Below are positions 1 to 11,167 of a stretch of DNA of 64,000 bases, piece by piece. Location of the stretch: positions 4,089,025 to 4,153,024 of the forward strand of contig CM038726.1 in NCBI GenBank assembly GCA_021613375.1, read 5' to 3'. The notes under the pieces were generated by a model. That model did not search any database, had not been told where the DNA came from, and worked only from the letters and a program-made list of their open reading frames with translations. Made by a program: the position numbers and the translations under genes. The number at the start of each line of letters is the position of its first letter. Position 1 is the first letter of the stretch. The stretch comes from Megaleporinus macrocephalus. Taxonomy: Eukaryota > Chordata > Actinopteri > Characiformes > Anostomidae.

Positions 1-317
1 AGACAGAGAGAGAGAAGACAGCGAGAATGAGAGAGAGAGTGAGAGAGAATAGAGAGTGAGAGAGAGAGAGGATAGAGAGTGAGAGAGAGAGAATAGAGAG
101 TGAGAGAGAGAGAGGATAGAGAGTGAGAGAGAGAGAGAATAGAGAGTGAGAGAGAGAGAGGATAGAGAGTGAGAGAGAGAGAATAGAGAGTGAGAGAGAG
201 AGAGAATAGAGAGTGAGAGAGAGAGAGAGGATAGAGAGTGAGAGAGAGAGAATAGAGAGTGAGAGAGAGAGGATAGAGAGTGAGAGAGAGAGGATAGAGA
301 GTGAGAGAGAGAGAATA

Positions 318-349
<32 letters not shown>

Positions 350-938
350 ATAGAGAGTGAGAGAGGATAGAGGGTGAGAGAGAGAGAGAGAGAATAGAGA
401 GAGAGAGTGACAGAGAATAGAGAGTGAGAGAGAGAGTGAGAGAGAGAGAGAATAGAGAGTGAGAGAGAGAGAGGATAGAGAGAGAGGAGAGAGAGAGAGA
501 ATGAGAGAGAGAATAGACAGAGAGAGAGAGAGAATAGAGAGTGAGAGAGAGAGTGAGAGAGAGAGAGAATAGAGAGTGAGAGAGAGAGGATAGAGAGTGA
601 GAGAGAGAGTGAGAGAGAGAGAGAATAGAGAGTGAGAGAGAGAGAGAGTAGAGAGAGAGAGAGAGAGTAGAGAGAGAGTGAGAGAGAGAGAGTAGAGAGA
701 GAGAGAGAGAGTAGAGAGTGAGAGAGAGAGAGTAGAGAGTGAGAGAGAGAGTAGAGAGTGAGAGAGAGAGAGGATAGAGAGTGTGAGAGAGAGAGAATAG
801 AGAGTGAGAGAGAGAGAGAGGATAGAGAGTGAGAGAGAGAGAATAGAGAGTGAGAGAGAGAGAATAGAGAGTGAGAGAGAGAGAATAGAGAGTGAGAGAG
901 AGAGAGGATAGAGAGAGAGAGAATAGAGAGTGAGAGAG
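1..938. repeat. GA-rich simple-repeat array (start truncated by window)
   Basis: Almost pure purine on the plus strand: GAGAGA runs punctuated by GAATAGAGAGTGAGAG and GGATAGAGAGTGAGAG variants with an irregular spacing of roughly 25-35 bases. It begins before the window and stops at 938, where single-copy sequence starts. A purine/pyrimidine strand asymmetry of this length could form triplex (H-DNA); that is inference. No coding content. Confidence 0.95.
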
Positions 939-1059
939 TTCAGGCTTGTTAGAGAGCTGGTTGTGAGTATGATTAATTATTAACGTGTAGATAATGTAAA
1001 CTCAGATACGGGTTTATCAGCGTGTTCTGTTTTATTACCTAATTATATTAAACAACATG

Positions 1060-2059
1060 AACAGAGAGTGTTTCTGTAACAGAGAGTGTTTCTATAACAG
1101 AGAGTGTTTCTGTAACAGAGTGTTTCTGTAACAGAGAGTGTTTCTATAACAGAGAGAGTTTCTGTAACAGAGAGTGTTTCTATAACAGAGAGTGTTTCTG
1201 TAACAGAGAGTGTTTCTGTAACAGAGAGTGTTTCTATAACAGAGAGTGTTTCTGTAACAGAGAGTGTTTCTGTAACAGAGAGTGTTTCTGTAACAGAGAG
1301 TGTTTCTGTAACAGAGAGTGTTTCTATAACAGAGAGTGTTTCTGTAACAGAGAGTGTTTCTGTAACAGAGAGTGTTTCTATAACAGAGAGTGTTTCTGTA
1401 ACAGAGAGTGTTTCTATAACAGAGAGTGTTTCTGTAACAGAGTGTTTCTGTAACAGAGAGTGTTTCTATAACAGAGAGAGTTTCTGTAACAGAGAGTGTT
1501 TCTATAACAGAGAGTGTTTCTGTAACAGAGAGTGTTTCTGTAACAGAGAGTGTTTCTATAACAGAGAGTGTTTCTGTAACAGAGAGTGTTTCTATAACAG
1601 AGAGTGTTTCTGTAACAGAGAGTGTTTCTGTAACAGAGAGTGTTTCTGTAACAGAGAGTGTTTCTATAACAGAGAGTGTTTCTGTAACAGAGAGTGTTTC
1701 TGTAACAGAGAGTGTTTCTGTAACAGAGAGTGTTTCTATAACAGAGAATGTTTCTGTAACAGAGAGTGTTTCTATAACAGAGAGTGTTTCTGTAACAGAG
1801 AGTGTTTCTGTAACAGAGAGTGTTTCTATAACAGAGAGTGTTTCTGTAACAGAGAGTGTTTCTAACAGAGAGTGTTTCTGTAACAGAGAGTGTTTCTGTA
1901 ACAGAGAGTGTTTCTATAACAGAGAGTGTTTCTGTAACAGAGAGTGTTTCTGTAACAGAGTGTTTCTGTAACAGAGAGTGTTTCTGTAACAGAGAGTGTT
2001 TCTGTAACAGAGAGTGTTTCTATAACAGAGAGTGCTTCTGTAACAGAGAGTGTTTCTAT
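1060..2059. repeat. 18-bp minisatellite (AACAGAGAGTGTTTCTGT)n
   Basis: About 55 head-to-tail copies of AACAGAGAGTGTTTCTGT, with a frequent G-to-A variant giving TTTCTAT. A few copies are shortened, for example TAACAGAGTGTTT near 1118 and 1440. A block from about 1090 to 1400 seems to recur from about 1435 in the same variant order, which suggests local duplication of multi-unit blocks. Because 18 is divisible by 3, short frames stay open on both strands, but nothing suggests a gene. Confidence 0.95.
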
Positions 2060-3249
2060 ATACACTCCACATATACTTACACACTATATACACTCCACAT
2101 ATATACTTACACACTGACACTCCACATATATACTTACACACTATATACACTCCACATATACATACACACTATATACACTCCACATATATACTTACACACT
2201 ATATATACACTCCACATATATACTTACACACTATATATACACTCCACATATATACTTACACACTGACACTCCACATATATACATACACACTATATACACT
2301 CCACATATATACTTACACACTATATACACTCCACATATATACTTACACACTGACACTCCACATATATACTTACACACTATATACACTCCACATATATACT
2401 TACACACTATATACACTCCACATATATACTTACACACTATATACACACATGCATATACTTACACACTATATACACTCCACATATATACTTACACACTATA
2501 TACACTCCACATATACTTACACACTATATACACTCCACATATATACTTACACACTGACACTCCACATATATACTTACACACTATATACACACATACATAT
2601 ACTTACACACTATATACACTCCACATATATACTTACACACTATATATACACTCCACATATATACTTACACACTGACACTCCACATATATACTTACACACT
2701 ATATACACTCCACATATATACTTACACACTATATACACACATACATATACTTACACACTATATACACTCCACATATATACTTACACACTATATACACTCC
2801 ACATATATACTTACACACTATATACACACATACATATACACACACTATATACACTCCACATATATACTTACACACTATATACACACATACATATACACAC
2901 ACTATATACACTCCACATATATACTTACACACTATATACACTCCACATATATACTTACACACTATATACACACATACATATACACACACTATATACACTC
3001 CACATATACTTACACACTATATACACTCCACATATACTTACACACTATATACACTCCACATATATACTTACACACTATATACACTCCACATATACTTACA
3101 CACTATATACACTCCACATATACTTACACACTATATACACTCCACATATATACTTACACACTATATACACTCCACATATACATACACACTATATACACAC
3201 ATACATATACACACACTATATATATATACACACACACACATATACATAT
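2060..3249. repeat. 30-bp minisatellite, first array
   Basis: About 40 copies of a 30-bp unit with core ACTCCACATATATACTTACA, with 28-bp variants (CACATATACTTAC) and versions where ACTCC is replaced by ACACATACATATAC. It abuts the 18-bp array directly at 2059/2060 and ends with TATATATA and CACACACA runs just before a dispersed element at 3250. The 422-codon open frame across it results from the stop-free 30-base unit. Confidence 0.95.
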
Positions 3250-3372
3250 GGACGCCGCCCACAGGACACTGCTGTCCGGATAGTTTTGGTTGGTGGACGA
3301 TTCTCAGTCCAGCAGTGACACTGAGGTGTTTAAACACTCCAGCAGCAGCAGCACTGCTGTGTCTGATCCACT
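3250..3372 (+). repeat. Dispersed element, 'GGACGCCGCCCACAGGACAC' family, truncated copy 1
   Basis: Starts GGACGCCGCCCACAGGACAC, continues through TTGGTTGGTGGACGATTCTC and CAGCAGTGACACTGAGGTG, and stops at GTGTCTGATCCACT. Copies with the same order of motifs occur at 4964-5220, 21938-22165, 41047-41117 (reverse) and 55098-55467 (inverted pair). I know this family as a high-copy interspersed repeat of teleosts; no coding capacity is visible. This copy is cut where the GT-rich array starts. Confidence 0.85.
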
Positions 3373-3925
3373 GTGTGTTTGTGTGTAAGTGTGAGTGTTA
3401 GTGTATGTGTGTGTGTAAGTGTGTGTGTGTGTAAGTGTGTGTGTGTTAGTGTATGTGTGTGTGTTTGTGTAAGTGTGTGTGTGTGTGTTAGTGTTAGTGT
3501 GTGTGTTTGTGTAAGTGTGTGTGTGTGTGTGTGTTAGTGTGTGTGTTTGTGTTAGTGTGTGTGTGTTAGTGTGTGTGTTTGTGTTAGTGTGTGTGTGTGT
3601 ATGTGTGTGTGTTTGTGTAAGTGTGTGTGTGTGTGTTAGTGTGTGTGTTTGTGTTAGTGTGTGTGTGTTAGTGTGTGTGTTTGTGTAAGTGTGTGTGTGT
3701 GTGTGTTAGTGTGTGTGTTTGTGTTAGTGTGTGTGTGTGTATGTGTGTGTGTTTGTGTTAGTGTGTGTGTGTTAGTGTGTGTGTTAGTGTGTGTGTTTGT
3801 GTTAGTGTGTGTGTGTTAGTGTGTGTGTTTGTGTAAGTGTGTGTGTGTGTGTGTTAGTGTGTGTGTTTGTGTTAGTGTGTGTGTGTTAGTGTGTGTGTTT
3901 GTGTGTAAGTGTTTGTGTGATTCAT
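3373..3925. repeat. GT-rich variant microsatellite (GTGTTAGTGTGTGTGT)n
   Basis: GT dinucleotide tract interrupted regularly by TTAGTG, TTTGTG and TAAGTG variants, forming loose repeats of about 30-70 bases such as GTGTTAGTGTGTGTTTGTG. It begins inside the dispersed element (after GATCCACT) and ends near 3925, followed by about 140 bases of non-repetitive sequence. Confidence 0.9.
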
Positions 3926-4062
3926 TTCTACATTATTCAGTTGCTCCTACGCTGCATTAACTGTGTATGTAGGTCACTCTCACAACACAGCATGACACAC
4001 TACACACATTCACCCCGCTCACATTATCTTACACACCATAATACCTTACAGTACTACACACA

Positions 4063-4918
4063 GACACTCCACATATACTTACACACTATATACACTCCAC
4101 ATATACTTACACACTATATACACTCCACATATATACTTACACACTATATACACTCCACATATATACTTACACACTATATACACTCCACATATACTTACAC
4201 ACTATATACACTCCACATATACTTACACACTATATACACTCCACATATATACTTACACACCATATACACTCCACATATACTTACACACTATATACACTCC
4301 ACATATACTTACACACTATATACACTCCACATATACTTACACACTATATACACACATACATATACTTACACACTATATACACTCCACATATATACTTACA
4401 CACTATATACACTCCACATATATACTTACACACTGACACTCCACATATACTTACACACTATATACACTCCACATATACTTACACACTATATACACTCCAC
4501 ATATATACTTACACACTATATACACTCCACATATATACTTACACACTATATACACTCCACATATACTTACTCACTATATACACTCCACATATACTTACAC
4601 ACTATATACACTCCACATATATACTTACACACTATATATACACTCCACATATACTTACACACTATATACACTCCACATATATACTTACACACTATATACA
4701 CTCCACATATATACTTACACACTATATACACTCCACATATATACTTACACACTATATACACTCCACATATATACTTACACACTATATATACACTCCACAT
4801 ATACTTACACACTATATACACTCCACATATATACTTACACACTATATACACTCCACATATATACTTACACACTATATACACTCCACATAAATACTTACAC
4901 ACATACATATACACACAC

Positions 4919-4952
<34 letters not shown>

Positions 4953-4963
4953 TATATACATAT
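4063..4963. repeat. 30-bp minisatellite, second array
   Basis: The same unit as at 2060-3249 (core ACTCCACATATATACTTACA, 28- and 30-bp forms), about 31 copies. Its 3' end repeats the layout of the first array: CACATACATATACACACAC, TATATATATA, a CA run, then CATATGGACGCCGCCC. The array plus the following element is therefore a duplicated module. Confidence 0.95.
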
Positions 4964-5220
4964 GGACGCCGCCCACAGGACACTGCTGTCTGGATAGTTT
5001 TGGTTGGTGGACGATTCTCAGTCCAGCAGTGACACTGAGGTGTTTAAACACTCCAGCAGCAGCAACACTGCTGTGTCTGATCCACTCTCACCAGCACAAC
5101 ACACACTACGTCAGTGTCACTGCAGGGCTGAGAATGACCCCCCTCCCTAATAGTACCTGCTCTGTGGTGGTCCTGTGGGGGGTCCTGTAGGGGTAGAACT
5201 AAAAAGTGCTCCTACAGGGT
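4964..5220 (+). repeat. Dispersed element, 'GGACGCCGCCCACAGGACAC' family, longer copy 2
   Basis: Matches copy 1 nearly base for base through GTGTCTGATCCACT, then continues with CACCAGCACAACACACACTA, CAGTGTCACTGCAGGGCTGA, AGTACCTGCTCTGTGGTGG and TCCTGTGGGGGGTCCTG. This shows the parts missing from copy 1. Non-coding interspersed repeat. Confidence 0.85.
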
Positions 5221-5954
5221 GAACACAGGCGTGTGAAGTCGCTGATGTTACAACACTAATTTGCACACACACACACACACACACACTCGCTCTCCCTCTA
5301 CTCCTCTCTCTTTCGGCGCTTGTTACTATGGTAACTGTGAGGCAGTGATGTCTCACTCAGTGGGCTGGATGACTCAGCAGTGTGGAGCTCTGACACAGCA
5401 CAATAATCACACAGACATACGGTCCAGACACACACACGGGGTCCAGCGTGACCTCCCTTACACACTCACAACAACAGCCCACCGTCCAGCTTCTCCCTGT
5501 GAGGTGTCTGTACCTCCTCCTCTCAGTGAGGGGCTTCCTGAACAGCTACACATCCTTTCAGACCCCCATAGTGTTGAGGTGTCTCCTCACAGTGGAAGAG
5601 TGGAGAGAAACACCTGTGGATGTTCTCAGATCTGAAGGTGGAGCTTGATGTTCTCCTCTCTGTTTATCTAGTGGGGGCTCCTCCACCAGCTCCTCCAGGT
5701 GGTTGCTAGGAGTCCCTGTTGCGGAACCTCCTGTTTACTTCTCTTTGATGTTCTCCTACATGGTGCAGGTGGAGTACCTTCTATCTGATCTGCTCGTAAA
5801 CGTCTGAACCATGACCAACTGGTACGTGGAAGTGAGATGGTAGAAAGGTGCTCTCAGACTTTTACACGGTGTGAACCACATACCCGAGACTAAAACACTC
5901 GCGATAGCATCACCGCGCTGTTATGTCATAACACGACGAGCTCAGAACACCTCG
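5221..5954. other. Single-copy-looking stretch, no gene recognised
   Basis: Contains a (CA)n run at about 5263-5287. Otherwise I see mixed sequence with small open frames (for example 5261-5635 on plus, 124 codons) of unremarkable composition. No splice-bounded exon or known family was recognised. Confidence 0.5.
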
Positions 5955-6345
5955 CTTCATCAGTAAGGCTCATTATGACCTCACAGGTCACCTGACTTCA
6001 TTAGAGTTCCTACACTACTTTACCCATAATGCACTGCTGTGATATCTCCGTAAGGCCTGTTATGACCTCACAGGCCATCGGACCTCACAAGTGGTCCTAA
6101 ACCAATTTACCCATAATGCACTGCTGTGATATCTCCGTAAGGCCTGTTATGACCTCACAGGTCACCTGACCTCACAAGTGTTCCTAAACTACATTACCCA
6201 CAATGCACTGCTACAAAGTCGCTGCAAAGCCTATGACCTCACAGGTCACCTGACTTTACTAGTGTTCCTAAGCCACTTTACAGATAAGGCACTGTGGTAA
6301 AGCTTCTTGAAGGCCTATTATGACCTCAGAGTTCACAAGTGGATA
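5955..6345 (+). repeat. 87-bp tandem repeat, about 4.5 copies
   Basis: The word TATGACCTCA starts at 5974, 6061, 6148, 6232 and 6319, spacings of 87, 87, 84 and 87. Each unit also carries a variant of CACCTGAC, a version of GTTCCTAAACTAC, ACCCATAATGCACTGCTGTG and GTAAGGCCTGTTATGACC. Copies have diverged from each other more than in most neighbouring arrays. Three copies carry the everted pair TGACCT-CAC-AGGTCA. Confidence 0.9.
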
Positions 6346-7145
6346 TGAAGGTGTAGGATATGGAGGTGTAGGATATGGAGGTGTGGGTTATGGAGGTGTT
6401 AGTACTGGTGAAGCGAGGTGCTGAAGGAGTGGAGGTGTTAATAATTCAGGTGTGTGGAGGTGTGGGTTATGGAGGTGTGGGTTATGGAGGTGTGGGTTAT
6501 GGAGGTGGTAGTACTGGTGAAGCGAGGTGCTGAAGGAGTGGAGGTGTTAATAATTCAGGTGTGTGGAGGTGTGGGTTATGGAGGTGTGGGTTATGGGGGT
6601 GTGGGTTATGGAGGTGGTAGTACTGGTGAAGCGAGGTGCTGAAGGAGTGGAGGTGTTAATAATTCAGGTGTGTGGAGGTGTAGGTTATGGAGGTGTGGGT
6701 TATGGAGGTGTTAATAATTCAGGTGTGTGGAGGTGTGGGTTATGGAGGTGTGGGTTATGGAGGTGTGGGTTATGGAGGTGTTAGTACTGGTGAAGCGAGG
6801 TGCTGAAGGAGTGGAGGTGTTAATAATTCAGGTGTGTGGAGGTGTGTGTTATGGAGGTGTGGGTTATGGAGGTGTGAGTACTGGTGAAGCGAGGTGCTGA
6901 AGGAGTGGAGGTGTTAATAATTCAGGTGTGTGGAGGTGTGGGTTATGGAGGTGTGTGTTATGGAGGTGTGGGTTATGGAGGTGTGAGTACTGGTGAAGCG
7001 AGGTGCTGAAGGAGTGGAGGTGTTAATAATTCAGGTGTGTGGAGGTGTGGGTTATGGAGGTGTGGGTTATGGAGGTGTGAGTACTGGTGAAGCGAGGTGC
7101 TGAAGGAGTGGAGGTGTTAATAATTCAGGTGTGTGGAGGTGTGTG
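6346..7145 (+). repeat. Nested minisatellite (15-bp unit inside a ~90-140-bp higher-order unit)
   Basis: The short unit is GTGGGTTATGGAGGT (15 bp), present in one to four copies. Runs of it alternate with a constant block: AGTACTGGTGAAGCGAGGTG, CTGAAGGAGTGGAGGTG, TTAATAATTCAGGTGTGTGG. About seven of the larger units are present, differing in the number of short units inside, as expected from replication slippage within a larger tandem unit. Open frames (MEVWVMEVWVM...) are by-products. Confidence 0.93.
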
Positions 7146-7486
7146 CTGAGGAGAGTGATTAATAGTGTTTTATAATGTTTAGAGTGAAGCAGGCACTGTA
7201 CTCAGTCACTCTGCTCACGCCGCGCAGCAGCCATCAATCAGTCTGATGAACCGCTCAGTGCTGAGCTCGGCGCTGAGTTTCCACGTATTTAATAAATAAG
7301 AGTGTAATTAATTAATTAGTTAATTAATTAATTAATTAATTAGTTAAGATCAACAAAGTGGGTCAGAGTGGTCCGACCTGAAACGCTCCAGTCTGGAGAA
7401 ACCTGCCCAGTTCAAACTGTTACAGTGGGGGTGAATGGAACCAGACGTCCACCACTTGAAGCTCCCGCACGGAAAGTTAGGGAGTT
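7146..7486. other. Short non-array stretch with (TTAA)n tract
   Basis: Holds a TTAATTAATTAG run at about 7303-7346. Near 7434-7475 there is a minus-strand fragment of the dispersed repeat typified by GGAACCAGACGTCCAC, also seen near 18775 and 53460. No gene signal. Confidence 0.6.
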
Positions 7487-9145
7487 TCACTGCCCTCTAG
7501 TGTGTGTTCACTAGTGTGTGTATATGTGGGTGTTTCACTGCCTCCTAGTGTGTGTTCACTAGTGTGTGTATATGTGGGTGTTTCACTGCCTCCTAGTATG
7601 TGTTCACTAGTGTGTGTATATGTGTGTGTTTCACTACCTCCTCGTGTATGTTTACTAGTGTGTGTATATATGTGTGTTTCACTGCCCACTAGTGTGTGTT
7701 CACTAGTGTGTGTATATGTGGGTGTTTCACTGCCCACTAGTGTGTGTTTACTAGTGTGTGTATATGTGGGTGTTTCACTGCCCCGTAGTGTGTGTGTGTA
7801 TGTTGGTGTTTCACTGTCCTCTAGTGTGTGTGTGTATGTTGGTGTTTCACTGTCCTCTAGTGTGTGTGTGTATGTTGGTGTTTCACTGTCCTCTAGTGTG
7901 TGTGTGTATGTTGGTGTTTCACTGTCCTCTAGCATGTACACAAGTGTAAGTGCTTATGTTAGTGTTTCACTGTCCCTTAGTGTGTGTGTGCTCACTAGTG
8001 TGTGTGTGTTTGTATATGTGGGTGTTTCACTGGCCTCTAGTGTGTGTTCACCAATGTGTGTATGTGAGTGTTTCACTACCCCTAGTGTGTGTTCACTAGT
8101 GTGTGTATATATGTGGTTGTTTCACTGCCCCCTAGTGTGTGTGTTCACCAGTGTGTGTATATATGTCGGTGTTTCACTGCCCCCTAGTGTGTGTGTGTGT
8201 GTTCACTAGTGTGTGTGTTTCACTGCCCCCTATAGTGTGTGTTTACTAGTGTGTGTTCACTAGTGTGTTTCACTGCCCCTATAGTGTGTGTTTACTAGTG
8301 TGTGTTCACTAGTGTGTGTGTGTATGCGTATTTTACTGCTTCCTAGTGTGTGTGTGCGTGTGTTCACTAGTGTGTGTGTCTGTGTTTCACTGCCTCCTAA
8401 AGTGTGTTCACTAGAGTGTGTGTCTGTGTTTCACTGCCTCCAAGTGTGTGTTCACTAGTGTGTGTTTCACTGCCTCCTAGTGTGTGTGTTCACTAATGTA
8501 TGTGTTAACTGCCTCCTAGTGTGTGTGTGTGTTTCACTGCCTCCTAGTGTGTGTGTTCACTAGTGTGTGTGTGTTAACTGCCTCCTAGTGTGTGTGTTCA
8601 CTAGTGTTCCACTGCCTCCTAGTGTGTGTGTTCACTAGTGTGTGTGTGTGTGCATGTTTTACTGCTTCCTAGTGTGTGTGTGTGTGTGTGTTTGTTCACT
8701 AGTGTGTGTGTCTATGTTTCACTGCCTCCTAGTGTGTGTTCACTAGTGTGTGTGTTTCACTGCCTCCTAGTGTGTGTGTTCACTAGTGTGTGTGTTAACT
8801 GCCTCCTAGTGTGTGTGTTCACTAGTGTTCCACTGCCTCCTAGTGTGTGTGTTCACTAGTGTGTGTGTGTGTGTGTGCATGTTTTCCTGCTTCCTAGTGT
8901 GTGTGTGTGTGTGTGTTTGTTCACTAGTGTGTGTGTCTATGTTTCACTGCCTCCTAGTGTGTGTTCACTAGTGTGTGTGTTTCACTGCCTCCTAGTGTGT
9001 GTGTTCACTAGTGTGTCTGTGTTTCACTGCCTCCTAGTGTGTGTGTTTACTAGTGTGTGTTCACCAGTGTGTATGTGTGATTCACTACCTCCTAGTGTGT
9101 GTGTGTGTGTTCACTAGTGTGTGTGTGTGTGTGTGTAGGTGGGTG
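7487..9145 (+). repeat. SINE-tail-derived minisatellite, plus orientation
   Basis: Variable units of about 40-65 bases built from TTTCACTGCCTCCTAGTGTG, TGTTCACTAGTGTGTG and TATATGTGGGTG. The same word order is the 3' part of the tRNA-derived SINE whose head is seen at 51361-51528, where GCAAGTGTGCTCA leads into a similar array. The array lacks a SINE head on its left side. It is the reverse complement of the array at 48475-51357. The 235-codon frame at 7502-8209 is repeat-generated. Confidence 0.85.
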
Positions 9146-9611
9146 TACACACTTGGGTGTAGCATGTATGACCCAGTTTCTGAGGCTGACCTGAGGGAGT
9201 TTACACGAGCTGGCAGTGAAGCGGCCCACCGGGGGCTCTCCTGACCTTACCGGCCCCGGGTCACCTCACAGCCGGGCTCCACACCGGGGGACCCTCCCAG
9301 ACCTCCGCCGCCAGCTCACCCCACAGCAGAGGTACTGAGGCGGCTGCCTCCGCTTCCAAACGCAGACCCAGAGCCACAGTGTTTCCAGACTACGTGTGCG
9401 GAGTAGAGGCCCCCGTCCCGCTTGTGATGAAGTAACGACTAGACGGTCTAGAAGGAGTGACGTAGGAGTGACGTAGGAGTCCGAGCAGGAGGAGGAGGAG
9501 AGAGAGCTCGGCCCCCTAAACCCGACTCAGCGTTCGGAAAACAAAGGCAGAATCATATTTCCCTCAGCATCTCCCACTGACTCACCCTGTTGAATAACCA
9601 GTGACATCAGC
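9146..9611. other. GC-rich single-copy-looking stretch, no gene recognised
   Basis: Higher GC and CpG than its surroundings, with CCGGCCCCGGGTC, CCTCCGCCGCCAGC and tandem GGAGTGACGTA at about 9451-9478. A donor-like GTAAGG on the minus strand near 9246 was noted, but no exon with both boundaries or a recognisable product was found. Confidence 0.4.
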
Positions 9612-10142
9612 GAAAGAGAGCCGGAGAGCCGGAGAGCCGAGAGCCAGAGAGCCGGAGAGCCGAGAGCCAGAGAGCCGGAGAGCCGAGAGCCGGAGAGCCG
9701 GAGAGCCGGAGAGCAGGAGAGCCGAGAGCCGGAGAGCCGGAGAGCCGAGAGCCAGAGAGCCGAGAGCCGGAGAGCCGGAGAGCCGGAGAGCCGAGAGCCA
9801 GAGAGCCGAGAGCCGGAGAGGCGAGAGGCGAGAGCCGAGACCCGAGAGCCGAGAGCCGAGAGCCAGAGAGGCGAGAGCCGAGAGCCAGAGAGCCGAGAGC
9901 CGGAGAGCCGAGAGCCAGAGAGGCGAGAGCCGAGAGCCAGAGAGGCGAGAGCCGGAGAGCCGGAGAGCCAGAGAGCCAGAGAGCCGGAGAGCCGAGAGCC
10001 GGAGAGGCAGAGAGCCAGAGAGCCGAGAGCCAGAGAGCCAGAGAGCCAGAGAGCCAGAGAGCCAGAGAGCCGAGAGCCAGAGAGCCGGAGAGCCGGAGAG
10101 CCAGAGAGCCAGAGAGCCGAGAGCCGGAGAGCCGTAGAGCCG
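9612..10142. repeat. GAGAGCC-based minisatellite
   Basis: Alternating 7- and 8-bp units GAGAGCC and GGAGAGCC with CAGAGAGCC and GAGAGGC variants, about 530 bp. CpG-bearing units (CCGGAG, CCGAGA) are interspersed with CpG-free ones (CCAGAG). Long frames open on both strands (178 codons plus, 220 codons minus) because the units have no stop codons; the minus product is a low-complexity Leu/Ser/Ala/Gly string. Confidence 0.93.
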
Positions 10143-10209
10143 GAGCGAAGAACCAGCGAAGATGATTCAGAGTTTAAAGATCCTTCCATGTGTTTCTTCT
10201 CTGTGAGTG

Positions 10210-10320
10210 GAAACGCCCCACCCTAGCCTCGACCCCACCCTAGCCTCGACCCCACCCTAGCCTCGACCCCACCCTAGCCTCGACCCCACCCTAGCCTCGA
10301 CCCCACCCTAGCCTCGACCT
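10210..10320. repeat. 17-bp tandem repeat, about 6.5 copies
   Basis: Perfect or nearly perfect copies of CCCCACCCTAGCCTCGA (17 bp) in a short, very homogeneous array, which suggests recent expansion. Confidence 0.95.
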
Positions 10321-11167
10321 CGGCAACCAGCAGGATCAGCTTTGGCCTCTTTTGCTCAACGCCCGCCTTGGAGAGTCTCTAACTGAGTCACTGAGTCCAT
10401 CGTTGAAACAAGCTTGTGCAGGCATGACCTGAACAATACTAACTACTGTCATGCTCATACTGTCCCTACCAGAGGGGTCGCAGGTTGGGGTCACGGGGGG
10501 GTCCTGGAGCCCATCCCGGGCAAAGGAGGGGTACACCGTGGTGGCCAGTCCATCGCACTGGCCATGATAGCAAGCCGATTGGGGGTGGCTTTAGCAGCCG
10601 GATTGCTGGCTGATGGGGGGTCAGAGGTGGGTGAAACCAAGACCTTGACACCAAGGTCTAATGGGTCAAAGCCCACGTAGGCACATGTCTGTGAACGGCT
10701 TCGGAGGTGGTACGTAGTAGCATTGGGACCTCCGCTCCTGCCGAAGCGACCCCGCCGGACAAAGCTTGCTGCCTTATTTGGGGTCTATTTTGGTGCCCAG
10801 CGGGGTTGTTTCTGCCCCCGCGCTCTGAAAAGCCTACCGTTGGCGTCTGGCGGTTCACTTTCGTTCATGGTTGGCAAGGTTACGTACTGAGCTATTTCTG
10901 TCTACTGATCTATTGAAATCTCAGACAGACCCGGTTACCTTAATCTAGAACCGACCGTCTTAAACCCGGCGGCGGCAGAAATAGCGCGAGCGCGGTGGCC
11001 AAAATAGCTTTAACCCAGAAAGCCGCGCCGCATCAGCACGGCTACCTCCACTCACACCTGACCCACACCTGCAAATAGCACCGAGTAGAAGACCAGCTCA
11101 CCTTAAACCAGCATGTTCACACATTCTAATCCACCATCTGCTCACTCTGGTATCAGGAGTCCAGACC
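10321..11167. other. Non-array stretch with a dispersed-repeat fragment
   Basis: The part at about 10470-10560 (GGTCCTGGAGCCCATCCCGG, GGGGTACACCGTGGTGGCC, AGTCCATCGCACTGG) resembles the teleost interspersed repeat that reads 'cctggagcctatccc...gggtacaccctgg...cgccagtccatc' (recalled, not searched). A short relative with GATGGACTGGCGACCTGTCC lies at about 28642-28661. The rest is not recognised and carries only small, overlapping frames. Confidence 0.5.

Noticed and set aside
2050..5032. 422- and 379-codon frames over the 30-bp arrays
   Set aside because: Unit length divisible by 3 and stop-free; products are HTIYTPHIYL repeats only.
9240..9340. Possible exon with GTAAGG donor on minus in GC-rich sequence
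   Set aside because: No matching acceptor or recognisable peptide; the donor alone is weak evidence.
9527..10189. 220-codon minus frame (LSGSRLSGS repeats) and 178-codon plus frame
   Set aside because: Both strands are open over the GAGAGCC array. Low complexity, no start context or family.
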